From the NCBI GenBank assembly GCA_025558095.1, contig JAIVFI010000002.1:62001-126000 (forward strand): a DNA stretch of 64,000 nt. The letters are read 5' to 3'. Made by a program: the position numbers and the translations under genes. Below the pieces are notes generated by a model. It had not been told where the DNA came from. It saw only the letters and a program-made list of their open reading frames with translations, and made no database searches. Positions 62,945 to 64,000 of this stretch are shown here, one piece after another. Position 1 is the stretch's first letter; the number at the start of each line of letters is the position of its first letter. The stretch comes from Hyaloraphidium curvatum. Taxonomy: Eukaryota > Monoblepharomycota > Hyaloraphidiomycetes > Hyaloraphidiales > Hyaloraphidiaceae.

Positions 62945-64000
62945 ATGCCAGCGCGCCGCAACCGCCCTCGCGCCCCGGCCGCGTTGGCCGTGTCCGCGAT
63001 GCTCCTCCTCGCGGGGGGGACCGCCCTCGCCAGCGACACCGTCGACATGCAGGTTCTGTGGGTGTCCCGCTCGTGCCGCCGCTCCATGGCACCCGATGAC
63101 CGGCGACCGCCCGCAGCGTCCTGAACATGGTCGACCAGACCGTGCTCTACGAAGTGCACGGAAACGGCGGACAGAGCGCCGTCATCCCGCCGCTCAACTG
63201 CTATTCGTTCTACGGTCCCGCCTTCGACAACGGCGCGTGCTATGCCTCGGCCGAGAACGGCACCAACACGGGCTACACGGGCTTCAACTGGGAATCCAGC
63301 GTGCCGGCGGTGGTGGGCCCGTACGACAACGGCGGCTCGTGCTGCGGCGGCACCTACGCGGGCTGGTACTACATGAAGCCTTACGGGAGCAGTAGCTCCT
63401 ATGGACCTGGCGCAATCTCCGGTACCCTCTACGGGTATCCTGGCGAGTGGTACAACTCCTACTCGTCACGCATGACCTGGGACTTGTCGAGCACCGGCCA
63501 GGTCGAATGGGCAGACGTGGCGTATGTGCCCTACGTCCTGGCCTACACGGGCAGCGGCTCGACGACGCCGCTCATCTCCCCGGTTTACGCCATGTCGAGC
63601 TCCTGCGCCGCCTATGGAGAAATGGCCTTGCTCGGCGCATCCGCTTCCGAGGAGCTTCTCAAGACCGCGATCAAGAGCACGCCGATAATGGACGAGTTCA
63701 GCCCCGTCTATTTCTCGTTCACGTACGGCTGCACGTCGGGCCTGCCCAAACCCACGAACCTCAACTGCAAGAATTCCGGCTCGGGTCCCATGATTCTCAT
63801 AGCCGGCAACGCTGCCCTGAACTACGCAGGTGGCAACTACATGATTGCGGAGAACATCAACTACGATGCCGCCATGATGATGATCCAGACGGCGGGGGCC
63901 ATCCTGAACAACCTCATCACCACCGCCGACGGGATGAGCATGAACGTCACCTCTTCGACGCTGGTCGCGAACGACGTCTACGGGGCACTGTACCAGGGCT
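62945..64000 (+). CDS. Secreted protein, 5' part, cut by window end
   Basis: Exon 1 (62945-63057) encodes a signal sequence (ALAVSAMLLLAGGTALAS), and a 59-base intron (63058-63116, donor GTGGGT) joins it to an exon that remains open to the window end. The mature part begins DTVDMQVLVLNMVDQTVLYEVHG and is rich in Gly, Tyr, Ser and Asn, with Cys pairs (GGSCCGG). It continues with ITTADGMSMNVTSSTLVAND. The composition suggests an extracellular beta-rich or adhesive protein. Length and family are unknown because the 3' end is outside the window. Confidence 0.65.

Noticed and set aside
1-64000. tRNA genes, rRNA, transposons, CRISPR arrays or plasmid origins
   Set aside because: No clover-leaf-like A/B box pairs, transposase motifs, terminal inverted repeats or regularly spaced repeats were seen. 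Reading by eye could miss a single tRNA.

Overview
The window is nuclear DNA of a eukaryote, very GC-rich, and its gene content points to a fungus, most likely an early-diverging (chytrid-like) one. Fungal markers are Erg28, a C2H2 plus fungal-type transcription factor, an M36 fungalysin, a Bsd2/Ndfip protein, an Apd1/sucrase-ferredoxin protein and a mitochondrial K+-H+ exchange-related protein. Features uncommon in Dikarya but common in basal fungi and other eukaryotes are a TYSND1-like peroxisomal processing protease, a Deg9-like HtrA protease, a SEC22A/C-type longin protein with extra membrane segments, a Reeler-domain protein and an array of MYND-finger proteins. The species assignment is inference; the eukaryotic assignment is direct, because about 65 short introns can be placed so that each restores a reading frame and, in most cases, a domain. 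Most are 45-70 bases with donors such as GTGGGT, GTGCGT, GTAAGC and GTACGT.

Layout. 0-4.5 kb: three MYND-finger genes in a row, two of them tandem paralogues. 4.6-5.1 kb: Erg28 (minus). 5.4-12.8 kb: a TYSND1-like protease and a Deg9-like HtrA protease bracketed by a nearly perfect 735-bp direct repeat, then a hotdog thioesterase-like gene; the three proteins end in AKL, ARL and PKL, which read as peroxisomal PTS1 tails. 13-16 kb: an 11-exon secreted fungalysin with a GPI-like tail. 16-18.7 kb: mitochondrial and vesicle-traffic genes. 18.8-22 kb (minus): acyl-CoA-thioesterase-like protein and ferric reductase. 22.3-23.4 kb: Reeler membrane protein. 23.5-29.6 kb (minus): an alpha/beta-hydrolase, an MFS transporter and the transcription factor. 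29.9-31.1 kb: an unrecognised helical protein.

31.1-36.3 kb (minus): amidohydrolase, sulfatase and a second alpha/beta-hydrolase, paralogous to the one at 24 kb. 36.7-40.4 kb (minus): a 1147-residue secreted sugar-dehydrogenase-like protein with a carbohydrate-binding module. 40.8-43 kb: glutathione transferase and sulfotransferase. 43.2-49 kb: an unknown polytopic membrane protein, an unknown disordered protein and a Bsd2/Ndfip adaptor. 49.7-54.1 kb: a large RRM-TPR-J-domain co-chaperone. 54.5-60.7 kb (minus): a membrane protein, a small secreted protein and a 1009-residue repeat and coiled-coil protein. 60.8-64 kb: an Apd1-like protein, a Cys-rich secreted protein and the 5' part of another secreted protein cut by the window end.

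Themes: peroxisomal protein processing (5-13 kb), secreted and surface proteins (fungalysin, Reeler, sugar dehydrogenase, small Cys-rich proteins) and small-molecule handling (amidohydrolase, sulfatase, sulfotransferase, GST, transporter). No RNA genes, transposons or CRISPR arrays were recognised. Exon boundaries were placed by eye from splice motifs, frame and domain continuity, not from transcripts.
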